From an uncultured Roseateles sp. (GTDB lineage: Bacteria > Pseudomonadota > Gammaproteobacteria > Burkholderiales > Burkholderiaceae_C), in assembly GCF_913777145.1 (NCBI RefSeq), contig NZ_CAJYPS010000029.1:17397-81396 (forward strand): 64,000 bases of DNA, given 5' to 3'. Below the pieces are notes generated by a model. It ran no database searches. It was not told the origin of the DNA and saw only the letters and a list, made by a program, of their open reading frames with translations. A program made the translations under genes and the position numbers. How positions within the stretch are numbered: position 1 is the first letter of the stretch; the number at the start of each line of letters is the position of its first letter. This document shows positions 25,132 to 33,652 of this stretch, in pieces.

Positions 25132-25926
25132 GTGCCCACCCTCGCCGCCCGCCTTGCCCGCCTCCGCCCGCTGCGCTGGGCGCTCGCGCTGCTGCTGGTG
25201 GCGCTGAGCCTGCCCGCGGCGGCACGCAGCTTCACCGCCTGCGCCGAGCCGGGCGAGGGCCCGCCGCTGCTGTACCGCTCGCCCAACCAGCCGGCCCTGC
25301 TGCTGGGTTTCACCGCCGAGTTCTGGCCCCAGTTGTTCCGCGGCATGGGGCATGAGCTGCGCCTGGTGGACCTGCCCTTCAAGCGCTGCCTGCACGCGGT
25401 GAGCACCGGCGAGGTGGACTTCGTGCTGGGCGCCTACCGTGACCCCGAGCGCGAGCGCACGCTGGTGTTTTCGGTGCCGGTACGCACGCTCACACCCCAG
25501 GTCTTCTTCCGCCGCGACCGGCCGCTCGCGCTGCACAGCCGCATAGACCTCAAGCGCTGGCATGGCTGCGGCCTGGCGGGGGCCAGCTACGCCCACTATG
25601 GCCTGGCACCCGGCGACCTGGACCAGGGTGCCCGCAGCTACCGCACGCTGATGGAGAAGCTGATGCTGGGCCGCTGCGACTACATCGTCGAGGAGCTGGA
25701 GGTGGTGCAGCGCCTGGGCCTGGGCCCGGTGGACTACCTGGCCCAGCCCTGGCTGGGCCACGGGCCGGTGCCGGATGCGCCCGCGCCCACCATCCACGTG
25801 GCCGCAGCCCAGGGCAGCGCGGCAGCGGCGCTGATGCCGGCACTGGACGCGGCCTTCGCGCGTGCGCAGAAGTCCGGCGAGCTGATGCGGGTGTGGCGCC
25901 GCCACGCCGGCGACCTGCCGTTCTGA
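25132..25926 (+). CDS. Orphan periplasmic solute-binding protein (SBP_bac_3 type)
   Basis: A 264-residue exported protein: a signal peptide (WALALLLVALSLPAAARS), then an SBP_bac_3-like core with LGFTAEFWPQLFRGMGHEL, VDLPFKRCLHAVSTGEVDFVLGAYRD and EKLMLGRCDYIVEELEVVQRL. Such proteins bind amino acids or related acids. No transporter genes are adjacent, so it may be a stand-alone binding or sensor protein. The start is a GTG with no strong ribosome-binding site, and it is the only start that includes the full signal peptide. Confidence 0.8.
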   Translation: MPTLAARLARLRPLRWALALLLVALSLPAAARSFTACAEPGEGPPLLYRSPNQPALLLGFTAEFWPQLFRGMGHELRLVDLPFKRCLHAVSTGEVDFVLGAYRDPERERTLVFSVPVRTLTPQVFFRRDRPLALHSRIDLKRWHGCGLAGASYAHYGLAPGDLDQGARSYRTLMEKLMLGRCDYIVEELEVVQRLGLGPVDYLAQPWLGHGPVPDAPAPTIHVAAAQGSAAAALMPALDAAFARAQKSGELMRVWRRHAGDLPF

Positions 25927-26005
25927 GCCGCCCACTTCAAGCGTGGGGGGCCTCTTGCCGGGGCCGGAAGCGCTGTCGATCATGCGCGGGCCACCGGAGA
26001 CAAGC

Positions 26006-28204
26006 ATGGCCACCACCCGCAAAGCCCGCGCCGCGGCCGCGTCGAACACGCCGCTGCCGCGCCTGGATGCCCGCCCCGACCGCCTGGACCTGCGCGACCT
26101 GCCCTACCGGCCGCCGCTGCGCTCGCTGCCGCCGCGCTGGCCGCTGGACGCCGACCTGAAGAAGCTGCTGCCCGCCTATGTGAAGGCCGGCCGCATCCTG
26201 GACCAGGGCAACGAGGGCGCCTGCACCGGCTTCGGCCTGGCCTGCGTGACCAACTACCTGTACTGGCTGCGCCACCTGCAGGCCGGCGGCCGCACGCCCC
26301 CTGAGCTGGTCAGCCCGCGCATGTTCTACGAGCTGGCCAAGCTCTACGACGAATGGCCGGGGCAGGACTACGAGGGTTCCTCCTGCCGTGGCGCACTCAA
26401 GGGCTGGCACAAGCACGGCGTGTGCAGCAGCACGCTGTGGCCCTATCCGGTGAGCGCCCGGGGCGAGGGTCAGTTCGTGCGCCCGCTGCCCGGCTGGGAC
26501 GACGACGCGCCCCGCCGCCCGCTGGGCGTGTACTACCGCGTGGACCGCCGCTCCGTCGTCGACCTGCAGGCCGCCATCCTCGAGATCGGCGCGGTCTATG
26601 TGTCGGCCGAGGTGCATGAGGGCTGGTCGCTGGCCGCCAGCACCCAGCCCATCAACCACGACCAGCTGCCCCGCATCCCCGCCCGCGCGCGCAACACCGG
26701 CGGCCATGCGTTCGCGCTGGTGGGCTACAACGAGCGCGGCTTCGTGGTGCAGAACAGCTGGGGCACGGGTTGGGGCGCCAGCGGCTTTGCGGTGCTGGGC
26801 TACGAGGACTGGGCCAGCAACGGCACAGACGCCTGGGCCGTGGCGCTGGGCGTGCCGCAGGACCTGTCGGACCTGCATCCCGCCGCGCCCAAGACCCGCG
26901 GCAAGGCCGCGGCCACCGCCCCGACCAGCGGGTTCCGGGTCGCAGCCGGCCAGGGCCTGGGCGCGGTGGGCTCCACGCTGCGGCAGGACGACAACCCGCG
27001 CGACGACCCCTGGCCGGTCAAGCACGACTTCCTGCACAAGCCCTACCAGCCACTGCGCACCGACCAGGCCTACACGCACACGCTGGTGTCGGGCAACAAC
27101 GGCCAGCTGATGGCGACCGACTTCACCCGCGCCCGCGACGATCGCCTGGGCCTGGCGCGCGAGATCCTGGTCGAGCGCCCGCTGGCCTGGACCGACGGCG
27201 GCAAGACGCTCAAGCTCGTGCTCTATGCCCATGGCGGGCTGAACGCCGAGAACGAGTCGGTGCAGCGCATCCGCGTGCTGGCGCCCTATTTCCTGGCCAA
27301 CGGCCTCTACCCGGTGTTCTTCACCTGGAAGACCGGCCCCGGCGAGACCCTGCTGGACATGCTGGACGACCTGCGCCGCCGCGTCATCGGCGGTGACCGC
27401 AGCGAGGGCTGGCTGGACCGGCTGCGCGAGGCCGCGGCCGAGGCCAAGGACCGCGCGATCGAGGCCGTGGGCCGGCAGTTCGCGCGCGGCATCTGGAGCG
27501 AGATGCGCGAGAACGCGGCCGGCGGTGCCACGCCCGACCATGTGCTGGACCTCAGCGCGCGGCTGCTGCGCGAGCTGCAGGCCGGCCTGGCAAAGCGCGG
27601 CCGCCAGCTGGAGCTGCATCTGGTGGGCCACTCGGCCGGCTCCATCCTGCTGGGCCACCTGCTGGACCGCCTGGCCGCCCCCAAGCCGCTGGCGGTGCGC
27701 AGCTGCGAGCTCTATGCCGCCGCCTGCTCCAGCGGCTTCGCGGTGCAGCACTACGGTGGCGCCCAGCAGGCCGGCGTGCTGGCGCTGCAGGACCTGCGCC
27801 TGCATGTGCTGACCGATGCCAACGAACGCGCGGACGGCCTGCCCACCGCTGCGGTGGACATCTACGGCAAGTCGCTGCTCTACCTGGTGTCGCGCGCGCT
27901 GGACGACATCCGCAAGCAGCCGCTGCTGGGCATGGAGCGCGCGCTGGTCAAACCTGACCCCGCGTGGGCCGCCGACCAGTGGGACGCCAACGCGGCCCGC
28001 GACGTGGCGGCCTGGCTCAAGCTGTGGCCCGCCGCCGACCTGCTGCACCGCGTCAGCACGCCCAAGGTGCGCACCACCCGCACCGGCGACCAGATCGCCG
28101 CCAGCCATGGCAGCTTCGACAACAACATCGAGGTGCTGACCGGTACGCTGGAGCGTCTGCGCGGTGGGGCGCTGGTGGCGCCTATGGAGTGGCTGGATTA
28201 CTAG
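26006..28204 (+). CDS. Papain-like (C1A) cysteine peptidase fused to an alpha/beta-hydrolase
   Basis: A 732-residue two-domain protein with no signal peptide. Residues 60-290 form a C1A-like peptidase: catalytic Cys73 in LDQGNEGACTGFG, His234 in NTGGHAFALVGYN and Asn250 in VVQNSWGTGWG. A basic Ala/Pro linker follows (about 291-340). Residues 400-732 form a serine hydrolase: KLVLYAHGGLNAEN (oxyanion region), nucleophile Ser543 in LVGHSAGSIL and a late ASHGSFDNN that may supply the catalytic His. The start at 26006 has a good GGAGA site 5 bases upstream. The role is unknown; both active sites look intact. Confidence 0.85.
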   Translation: MATTRKARAAAASNTPLPRLDARPDRLDLRDLPYRPPLRSLPPRWPLDADLKKLLPAYVKAGRILDQGNEGACTGFGLACVTNYLYWLRHLQAGGRTPPELVSPRMFYELAKLYDEWPGQDYEGSSCRGALKGWHKHGVCSSTLWPYPVSARGEGQFVRPLPGWDDDAPRRPLGVYYRVDRRSVVDLQAAILEIGAVYVSAEVHEGWSLAASTQPINHDQLPRIPARARNTGGHAFALVGYNERGFVVQNSWGTGWGASGFAVLGYEDWASNGTDAWAVALGVPQDLSDLHPAAPKTRGKAAATAPTSGFRVAAGQGLGAVGSTLRQDDNPRDDPWPVKHDFLHKPYQPLRTDQAYTHTLVSGNNGQLMATDFTRARDDRLGLAREILVERPLAWTDGGKTLKLVLYAHGGLNAENESVQRIRVLAPYFLANGLYPVFFTWKTGPGETLLDMLDDLRRRVIGGDRSEGWLDRLREAAAEAKDRAIEAVGRQFARGIWSEMRENAAGGATPDHVLDLSARLLRELQAGLAKRGRQLELHLVGHSAGSILLGHLLDRLAAPKPLAVRSCELYAAACSSGFAVQHYGGAQQAGVLALQDLRLHVLTDANERADGLPTAAVDIYGKSLLYLVSRALDDIRKQPLLGMERALVKPDPAWAADQWDANAARDVAAWLKLWPAADLLHRVSTPKVRTTRTGDQIAASHGSFDNNIEVLTGTLERLRGGALVAPMEWLDY

Positions 28205-28215
28205 ACCACCCCCTA

Positions 28216-28242
28216 CCGGCTTCGCCGGCCCCCTCAAGGGGG
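28216..28242. repeat. REP-like double hairpin after the peptidase/hydrolase gene
   Basis: Two adjacent hairpins, CCGGC-TTC-GCCGG and CCCCC-TCAA-GGGGG, preceded by CCACCCCCTA. I recall this double-hairpin unit as very common between genes of Comamonadaceae and related Burkholderiales. It lies 11 bases after the stop codon and may end the transcript or stabilise its 3' end. Confidence 0.65.
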
Positions 28243-28377
28243 CACCGCCGACGGACCGGCAGAGCCGGATCCGTGGCGGTCGCTGGGTAGTTCGAAGGGT
28301 GGGGGTTGATCGACCGCGGGGTGGTGTGGCAACCCCACAGCCCCTGTGATGCTGGTGCGTGAACGAAAATCCGGCTC

Positions 28378-28812
28378 ATGAAATACCTGCACACCATGGT
28401 CCGCGTCGAGAACGTCGAGGCGTCGATGCGTTTCTATTGCGACGCGCTGGGTCTGCGCGAGGTCAAGCGCTTTGACAGCGAAGCCGGCCGCTTCACGCTG
28501 ATCTACCTGGCCGCGCCCGGCGACGAGGACGCCCAGGTCGAGCTGACCTACAACTGGCCCGATGCCGACGGCAAGGGCGAGACCTACACCGGCGGCCGCA
28601 ACTTCGGCCATCTGGCCTATGCGGTGGACGACATCTATGCCGCCTGCCAGAAGCTGCAGGACCATGGCGTGCTGATCAACCGCCCGCCGCGCGACGGCCG
28701 CATGGCCTTTGTGCGCTCGCCGGACGGCATCTCGGTGGAGCTGCTGCAGGCCGGCCCCGCGCTGCCGCCGGCCGAGCCCTGGGCCTCCATGCCCAACACC
28801 GGCAGCTGGTAA
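28378..28812 (+). CDS. gloA: Lactoylglutathione lyase (glyoxalase I)
   Basis: A 144-residue cytoplasmic metalloenzyme that turns the methylglyoxal-glutathione hemithioacetal into S-lactoylglutathione. The VOC fold shows MKYLHTMVRVENVEASMRFYCDALG (His5 ligand), AQVELTYNW (Glu ligand), NFGHLAYAVDDIY (His ligand) and DGISVELLQ (Glu ligand). It is slightly longer than E. coli GloA. A REP-like element and about 170 bases separate it from the gene upstream, so it probably has its own promoter. Confidence 0.95.
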   Translation: MKYLHTMVRVENVEASMRFYCDALGLREVKRFDSEAGRFTLIYLAAPGDEDAQVELTYNWPDADGKGETYTGGRNFGHLAYAVDDIYAACQKLQDHGVLINRPPRDGRMAFVRSPDGISVELLQAGPALPPAEPWASMPNTGSW

Positions 28813-28831
28813 GCCGGCAGCGCCTGGCGTC

Positions 28832-30112
28832 TCAGAGCGCCAGGCTGTCGGCCCAGATGTTGTCGGCCCAGCCGCGCGCATAGGCCGCCTCGGCCTCGCT
28901 GGCCAGGGCCGACACCCCGCCCGCGCCGGGCACGGCCTTCATCAGCCGCTCGGCCGGGTCGTAGCGGTGCACCGAGGCCACATGACCGGCCTCGGTCGCG
29001 CTGAAGAAGCTGTAGCAGGTGTTCATCAGCAACGGGTCGGGGTTCACCGCCTCGCCCTTGAGCAGCTGCAGGATGGCCGCGGCGGCCAGCTTGGCCTGCT
29101 GGTTGGCCAGATGGGCGGACTTGGGCATCAGCGGCGCGGAGAACAGCGCATCGCCCAGCACGTGCACGCCAGGCGCCCCGCGCGCCTCCAGGCTCAGCCA
29201 GTCCACCCCCACCCAGCGGCCGTTGACGTCGGCCAGGCCGCTGCGCAGCGCCAGGTCGCCGGCGCGCTGCGGCGGGATCAGGTTGAGCACATCGGCGCGC
29301 ACCTCCTCGAACTCGAAGCGCGCCACCTCGCCCGCCACCTCGCGCAGCTCGGCATTCGGCTGGTAGCTCAGCACGCCGCGGTAGCGCCCCGCAAAGGCGC
29401 GCTCGAACAGCGCCCGCTTGCTCTGCACCTCGGGGTTGGCGTCCAGCACCAGCAGCTTGGCGCGCGGCCGGGTGCGCAACAGATAGTCGGCGATCAGACA
29501 GGCCCGCTCGTAGGGGCCGGGCGGGCAGCGGTAGGGCGCCTTGGGAATGCTCATCAGCACCACGCCGCCGTCGGGCAGCGCCTGCAGCTGGCGGCGCAGC
29601 AGCTCGGTCTGCGCGCCGGCCTTCCACGCGTGGACCGCACGCTGCATGGCGATGGCCTGCTCAAGACCCGGCACCGCCTCGGTCATGAAGCCTATGCCGG
29701 GCGCCAGCACCAGGCGGTCCCAGCCCAGGCGCTGGCCGTCGGCCAGCTGCAGGCTGCGGCCGGCAGGGTCCAGCCCGGTGGCCTCGCCCTGCAGCACGCG
29801 CACGCCCAGCGCCCGCAGGCCCGCGTAGCCCTGGCGCAGCGAGGCCGGCTCCGCCAGGCCGGCGATCACCAGGTTGGACATGGGGCAGGACAGGAACTGC
29901 GGCTCGCGCTCCACCAGCACCACCTCCACCGCGTCGCCGCCCCAGTGCTTCAGGTAATGCGCCGCCGTGGCGCCGCCAAAGCCGCCGCCCACGACGACGA
30001 CCCGGCCCAGGCGCGGCCCGCGGGCGGCGGGCGCTGCACAGCCGGCCAGCGCCAGGCCCGAACCGGCCGCCAGCAGACGGCGCCGCGTCAGCGGCGCGGG
30101 CGCGGCGCTCAT
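28832..30112 (-). CDS. FccB/SoxF-type sulfide dehydrogenase flavoprotein
   Basis: A 426-residue periplasmic flavoprotein of the flavocytochrome c sulfide dehydrogenase family, oxidising sulfide and passing electrons to cytochrome c. A twin-arginine signal (LTRRRLLAAGSGLALAGCA) precedes the FAD motif RVVVVGGGFGGATAAHYL. FLSCPMSNLVIAG holds the cysteine expected to bind FAD covalently. The C-terminal FCSD region includes NTCYSFFSATEAGHVASVHRY. It overlaps the cytochrome c gene by 4 bases, the typical FccA/FccB pairing. No other sulfur-oxidation genes are nearby. Confidence 0.88.
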   Translation of the reverse strand: MSAAPAPLTRRRLLAAGSGLALAGCAAPAARGPRLGRVVVVGGGFGGATAAHYLKHWGGDAVEVVLVEREPQFLSCPMSNLVIAGLAEPASLRQGYAGLRALGVRVLQGEATGLDPAGRSLQLADGQRLGWDRLVLAPGIGFMTEAVPGLEQAIAMQRAVHAWKAGAQTELLRRQLQALPDGGVVLMSIPKAPYRCPPGPYERACLIADYLLRTRPRAKLLVLDANPEVQSKRALFERAFAGRYRGVLSYQPNAELREVAGEVARFEFEEVRADVLNLIPPQRAGDLALRSGLADVNGRWVGVDWLSLEARGAPGVHVLGDALFSAPLMPKSAHLANQQAKLAAAAILQLLKGEAVNPDPLLMNTCYSFFSATEAGHVASVHRYDPAERLMKAVPGAGGVSALASEAEAAYARGWADNIWADSLAL

Positions 30113-30426
30113 CGCCGCCCTCCTGCCACGACCGCGGGCTGGGCCGCAAGGTAGCGGGCGATCTGCTGCAGTTGCTCGTCGCTGTAGCCACGCAGGATCT
30201 GCGGCATCACGGTGCCGGCGCGGGTGCCAGCCTTGTACTCGGCCAGCAGCGCCTGCAGCTCGCGCTGCGGGCGACCCGCCAGCACCGGCAGACCGGCGCG
30301 GGCGCGGCCGTCTGTGCCATGGCAGTTGGCACAGGTGGCGGCCAGCATGCGGCCGGGGTCCAGGTCTTGCGCCGGCAGCGTGGCCGGCATCATCAACAGC
30401 AGCACGGGCAGGCGCCAGCAGCGCAT
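30109..30426 (-). CDS. Small c-type cytochrome (FccA-like subunit)
   Basis: A 105-residue monoheme cytochrome c. A signal peptide (RLPVLLLMMPATLPAQ) is followed by the heme site CANCHGTDG and an axial Met candidate in GTVMPQILRGYSDEQLQQIARYLA. It is translationally coupled (4-base overlap) to the FccB-type flavoprotein and should be its electron acceptor in the periplasm. The reading frame is open far upstream, but that part is antisense-like and the signal peptide fixes the start at 30426. Confidence 0.9.
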   Translation of the reverse strand: MRCWRLPVLLLMMPATLPAQDLDPGRMLAATCANCHGTDGRARAGLPVLAGRPQRELQALLAEYKAGTRAGTVMPQILRGYSDEQLQQIARYLAAQPAVVAGGRR

Positions 30427-30500
30427 CTCGACTCCTCCTCGCCCGTTACGCCGGGCCGGCGCATGATGGCCGCTTCCGGCGCCGGCCGCTAGGGCCGAGC

Positions 30501-31580
30501 TCAGAGCTTGTGGGAGCGGTCGCCGCGCACAAAGCCCAGCGCGTCGAAGCTGCCGCCGGGCGCCGCAAAGCCAATCACCTTGAACAGCTCGCCCATCTCG
30601 TGCTCGGCCATCAGCCGGTGGGCCATCGCACGGGCCGGCAGGTCGGCGTCGGCCATCAGCTCGGCCAGGCCGCAGTTCAGCAGGAAATGCCCCTGGCTGG
30701 TGTAGCCCAGCACCTCCAGCCCGGCCTCCTGGCCGGCCAGCGCGATGCCGGTGAAGTTCACATGGGCGGTGATGTCCTTGTCGCCCACGTCCACCAGCGG
30801 GTCGGGGTCGGCGCGGTGGGCCTGGTGGCACATCAGCGTGCCGCCGTGGCGCTGCGGCAGGTAGTACTCGGCCTCGGGAAAGCCGTAGTCGATCAGGAAC
30901 AGCGCACCGCGGCGCAGATGGCCGGCCAGCGTCGCAACAAAGGCCTCGGCCTGCGCATGGATCTCGGTGACCGTGCCGGGCACGTAGGCGGCGTCCAGCG
31001 GCGGGCGCAGCGAGGTGTCGCGGTCCTCGAACGCAAAACCTGCTCCCGCACTCACCACACCGCGCTCGCGCCAGCGCTGGCCGTCGAAGGCCAGCAGCTG
31101 CACAGGCATCGCATCCAGCACCTCGTTGCCCACGCAGACCGCCTCCATCGTGTCGGGCAGCGCGTCCAGCCATTCCACGCGATCCGCCCAGCGCGCGAGG
31201 CGCTCGCGCTGGCGCTCGCGCAGCGAGGCCGACAGCTCGACGATGCGGTAGCGCACCGGGCCCACGCCCAGCGCATCCAGCTCGGCGATCAGCTGTGCGG
31301 CCAGCGCGCCGGAGCCGGCGCCAAACTCCACCACCTCGCGGCAGCCGCTGTGCTGCAGCGCCTGCGCGACCTGGCGCGCCAGCGCGCGGCCGAACAGCGG
31401 CGACAGCTCGGGCGCGGTGACGAAGTCCGAGCCCTGCTCGGGCATCAGGCCGAACTTGCGGCGCCCGCCGCTGTAGTAGCCCAGCCCCGGCGCATACAGC
31501 GCCAGCGACATGAAGCGGTCAAAGCCCAGCCAGCCGCCCGCCTGGGCGATCTCGGCATGCATCAGTTCATTCAGAGTCAT
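30501..31580 (-). CDS. MidA/NDUFAF7-family SAM-dependent methyltransferase
   Basis: A 359-residue class I methyltransferase of the COG1565 family. It shows MSLALYAPGLGYYSGGRRKFG, the SAM motif EVVEFGAGSGALAAQL, and family-specific segments VGNEVLDAMPVQLL, LIDYGFPEAEYY and MCHQAHRADPDPLVDVGDKDITAHVNF. The mitochondrial homologue methylates an arginine of a respiratory complex I subunit during assembly; the bacterial target is not settled. Its start overlaps the GGDEF/EAL stop by 4 bases, in an operon that begins with tsaB. Confidence 0.9.
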   Translation of the reverse strand: MTLNELMHAEIAQAGGWLGFDRFMSLALYAPGLGYYSGGRRKFGLMPEQGSDFVTAPELSPLFGRALARQVAQALQHSGCREVVEFGAGSGALAAQLIAELDALGVGPVRYRIVELSASLRERQRERLARWADRVEWLDALPDTMEAVCVGNEVLDAMPVQLLAFDGQRWRERGVVSAGAGFAFEDRDTSLRPPLDAAYVPGTVTEIHAQAEAFVATLAGHLRRGALFLIDYGFPEAEYYLPQRHGGTLMCHQAHRADPDPLVDVGDKDITAHVNFTGIALAGQEAGLEVLGYTSQGHFLLNCGLAELMADADLPARAMAHRLMAEHEMGELFKVIGFAAPGGSFDALGFVRGDRSHKL

Positions 31581-33652
31581 CGGGTTCGGGCCCAGGCCTC
31601 GAAGGTGGCCGCCGGCATGGGCGGGCCGATCAGCTCGCCCTGCAGCTGGCCGCAGCCCCAGCCGGACAGCAGCTGCCATTGCTCGTTGGTGCGCACGCCC
31701 TCGGCGGTCACGTCCAGGCCCAGACCCGTGGCCATCTGCACGATGGCACGCGTGATCGCCTGCGCGCCACGGTCGGCCGGCAGGCGGGCCACAAAGCTCT
31801 GGTCGATCTTGAGCTTGTCCACCGGCAGCTCGGTCAGATGGGCCAGCGAGGTGTAGCCGGTGCCGAAGTCGTCCATGGACACGCTCAGGCCCAGGCTGCG
31901 CAGCGCGGCCAGCGTCTGCGGCGCATGCTCGATGTCGTCCACCAGCATGCGCTCGGTGAGCTCCAGCTCCAGCCACTCGCCGCGCGCGCCGGTGTCGCTC
32001 AGCACCTCGCGCACCGTGTCGATGAAGCCGTCCAGCTGGAACTGCATGCTGGAGAGGTTGACCGCGATGCGCACGTCGGCCAGCCCCTGCTCGCGCCAGC
32101 GGCGCGCGGTCAGCGCGGCCTGGCGCAGCACCCAGCCGCCCAGGTCGTGCATCAGCGGATGGCGCTCGGCCACCGCGATGAAATGGTCGGGGCCCAGCAG
32201 GCCGCGCTGCGGATGGCGCCAGCGCAGCAGCGCCTCGGCGCCGCTGAGGCGGCCGGTGGTGGCGTCCACCTGGGGCTGGAAGAACAGCTCGAACTCGTCG
32301 CGCGTCAGCGCCTGCACCAGCTCGGCCTCCAGCACCAGGTCCGCATAGGCGGTCTCGGCCAGCGCGGGCTCGAAGAACTGGTAGGTCGCGCGGCCGCGGG
32401 CCTTGGCGCGGTACATCGCGGCATCGGCGTGCTGTATCAGCTCGTCGGCATGGCGGCCATCGTCCGGGTAGAAGGCCACGCCTATGGACGGGGTCACCGA
32501 CAGCGCGCGGCCGTCGGCACGCACCGGCACCTCCACCACCGACAGCAGCGCCTGCAGCACGACCTTGGCGTCCTCGCGGCTGCTGAGGTCGGTCAGCAGC
32601 ACGACGAACTCGTCGCCGCCGAAGCGGCCCACCAGGTCGCTGTCACGCAGCGCAAAGCTCAGGCGCTCGGCCACGGTGACCAGCACCTGGTCACCCTCCA
32701 GGTGGCCCAGCGAATCGTTCACGCGCTTGAAGTTGTCCAGGTCTATGAACAGCAGCGCCAGCATCTCGCCGTCGCGCGAGGCGCGCTCCACCAGCGCCGC
32801 CATGCGCTCCATGAAGGCCGCGCGGTTGAGCAGGCCGGTGAGGCTGTCGTGCAGCGCCAGATGCTGGATGCGGGCCTCGCTGTCCAGCCGGTCGCGGATG
32901 TCGCGCACGATGCTCATGCGCTGCTTCTCGCCGCTGCGCTCCAGCGTGCGCACGATGACCTCCACCGGCAGCGGGCTGCCGTCCCGGTGGCGGGCACAGG
33001 TCTCGTAGCGGGTCTCGCGTCCGGCCAGCATCACCTCGCGCACCTTGGGCACCTCGTCGGGCATCAGGAACTCGAGGATGTTCCGCCCCAGCAGCTCGTC
33101 CAGCGCATAGCCGGTCAGCGCGCACAGCGAGGGGTTGGCATCGGTGATGACGCCGTCCTTGTGGAATACGATGCCCTCGGCCGACGCGTCCAAGAACTTG
33201 GCCAGGCGCGCCTCCGACTCGCGCACCCGCTGCTCGGCCAGGCGGTGGCGCGTGATGTCGTTGACCAGCACACAGCAGCCCAGCAGCGTGCCGTGGTCGT
33301 CGAAGTGCGGGCTCAGGTGCACCTCGATGAAGCGCGGTGCGCCGCCGCCCGGCGGCAGCTCGCGCTCGTAGATCACCGACACCTGCTCACGCACCACCCG
33401 GTCCACCGCCGGCTGCACCGCGGCCAGCGCCTCGGCACCGACGATGTCGCCGAAGGTCTTGCCCACGATGCTCTGCTCGGTCAGCCCGAAGGCCTCGGCA
33501 TAGCCGCGGTTGGCGAACAGGCAGCGGTAGCTGCCGGCCTCGTAGAGCGCGATCCAGGCGGGCACATGATTGGCCACCAGCCGCAGCCGGGCGGCATGCA
33601 GATCGGCCAGCGCGCGTGCGTTCAGCGGGTCAGTATCGAATGGGCCAGACAC
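31577..33652 (-). CDS. PAS-PAS-GGDEF-EAL c-di-GMP protein (altered EAL motif)
   Basis: A 691-residue cytoplasmic protein. Two PAS domains (about 20-145 and 150-270; YALDELLGRNILEFL is a PAS core) precede an intact cyclase motif FGGDEFVVLL. The EAL domain keeps GAEALLRW, NLSSMQFQ, DDFGTGYTS and KIDQSF, but the AEGVET motif reads AEGVRTNEQ, with Arg in place of the second conserved Glu. Phosphodiesterase activity may therefore be weak, leaving a cyclase. The gene overlaps the preceding uracil-DNA glycosylase gene by 31 bases and the methyltransferase gene by 4. Confidence 0.92.
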   Translation of the reverse strand: MSGPFDTDPLNARALADLHAARLRLVANHVPAWIALYEAGSYRCLFANRGYAEAFGLTEQSIVGKTFGDIVGAEALAAVQPAVDRVVREQVSVIYERELPPGGGAPRFIEVHLSPHFDDHGTLLGCCVLVNDITRHRLAEQRVRESEARLAKFLDASAEGIVFHKDGVITDANPSLCALTGYALDELLGRNILEFLMPDEVPKVREVMLAGRETRYETCARHRDGSPLPVEVIVRTLERSGEKQRMSIVRDIRDRLDSEARIQHLALHDSLTGLLNRAAFMERMAALVERASRDGEMLALLFIDLDNFKRVNDSLGHLEGDQVLVTVAERLSFALRDSDLVGRFGGDEFVVLLTDLSSREDAKVVLQALLSVVEVPVRADGRALSVTPSIGVAFYPDDGRHADELIQHADAAMYRAKARGRATYQFFEPALAETAYADLVLEAELVQALTRDEFELFFQPQVDATTGRLSGAEALLRWRHPQRGLLGPDHFIAVAERHPLMHDLGGWVLRQAALTARRWREQGLADVRIAVNLSSMQFQLDGFIDTVREVLSDTGARGEWLELELTERMLVDDIEHAPQTLAALRSLGLSVSMDDFGTGYTSLAHLTELPVDKLKIDQSFVARLPADRGAQAITRAIVQMATGLGLDVTAEGVRTNEQWQLLSGWGCGQLQGELIGPPMPAATFEAWARTR

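Noticed and set aside
30427..31173. Extension of the cytochrome c frame to 354 residues
   Set aside because: It overlaps the methyltransferase gene in another frame, and the cytochrome has a clear signal peptide starting at 30426.
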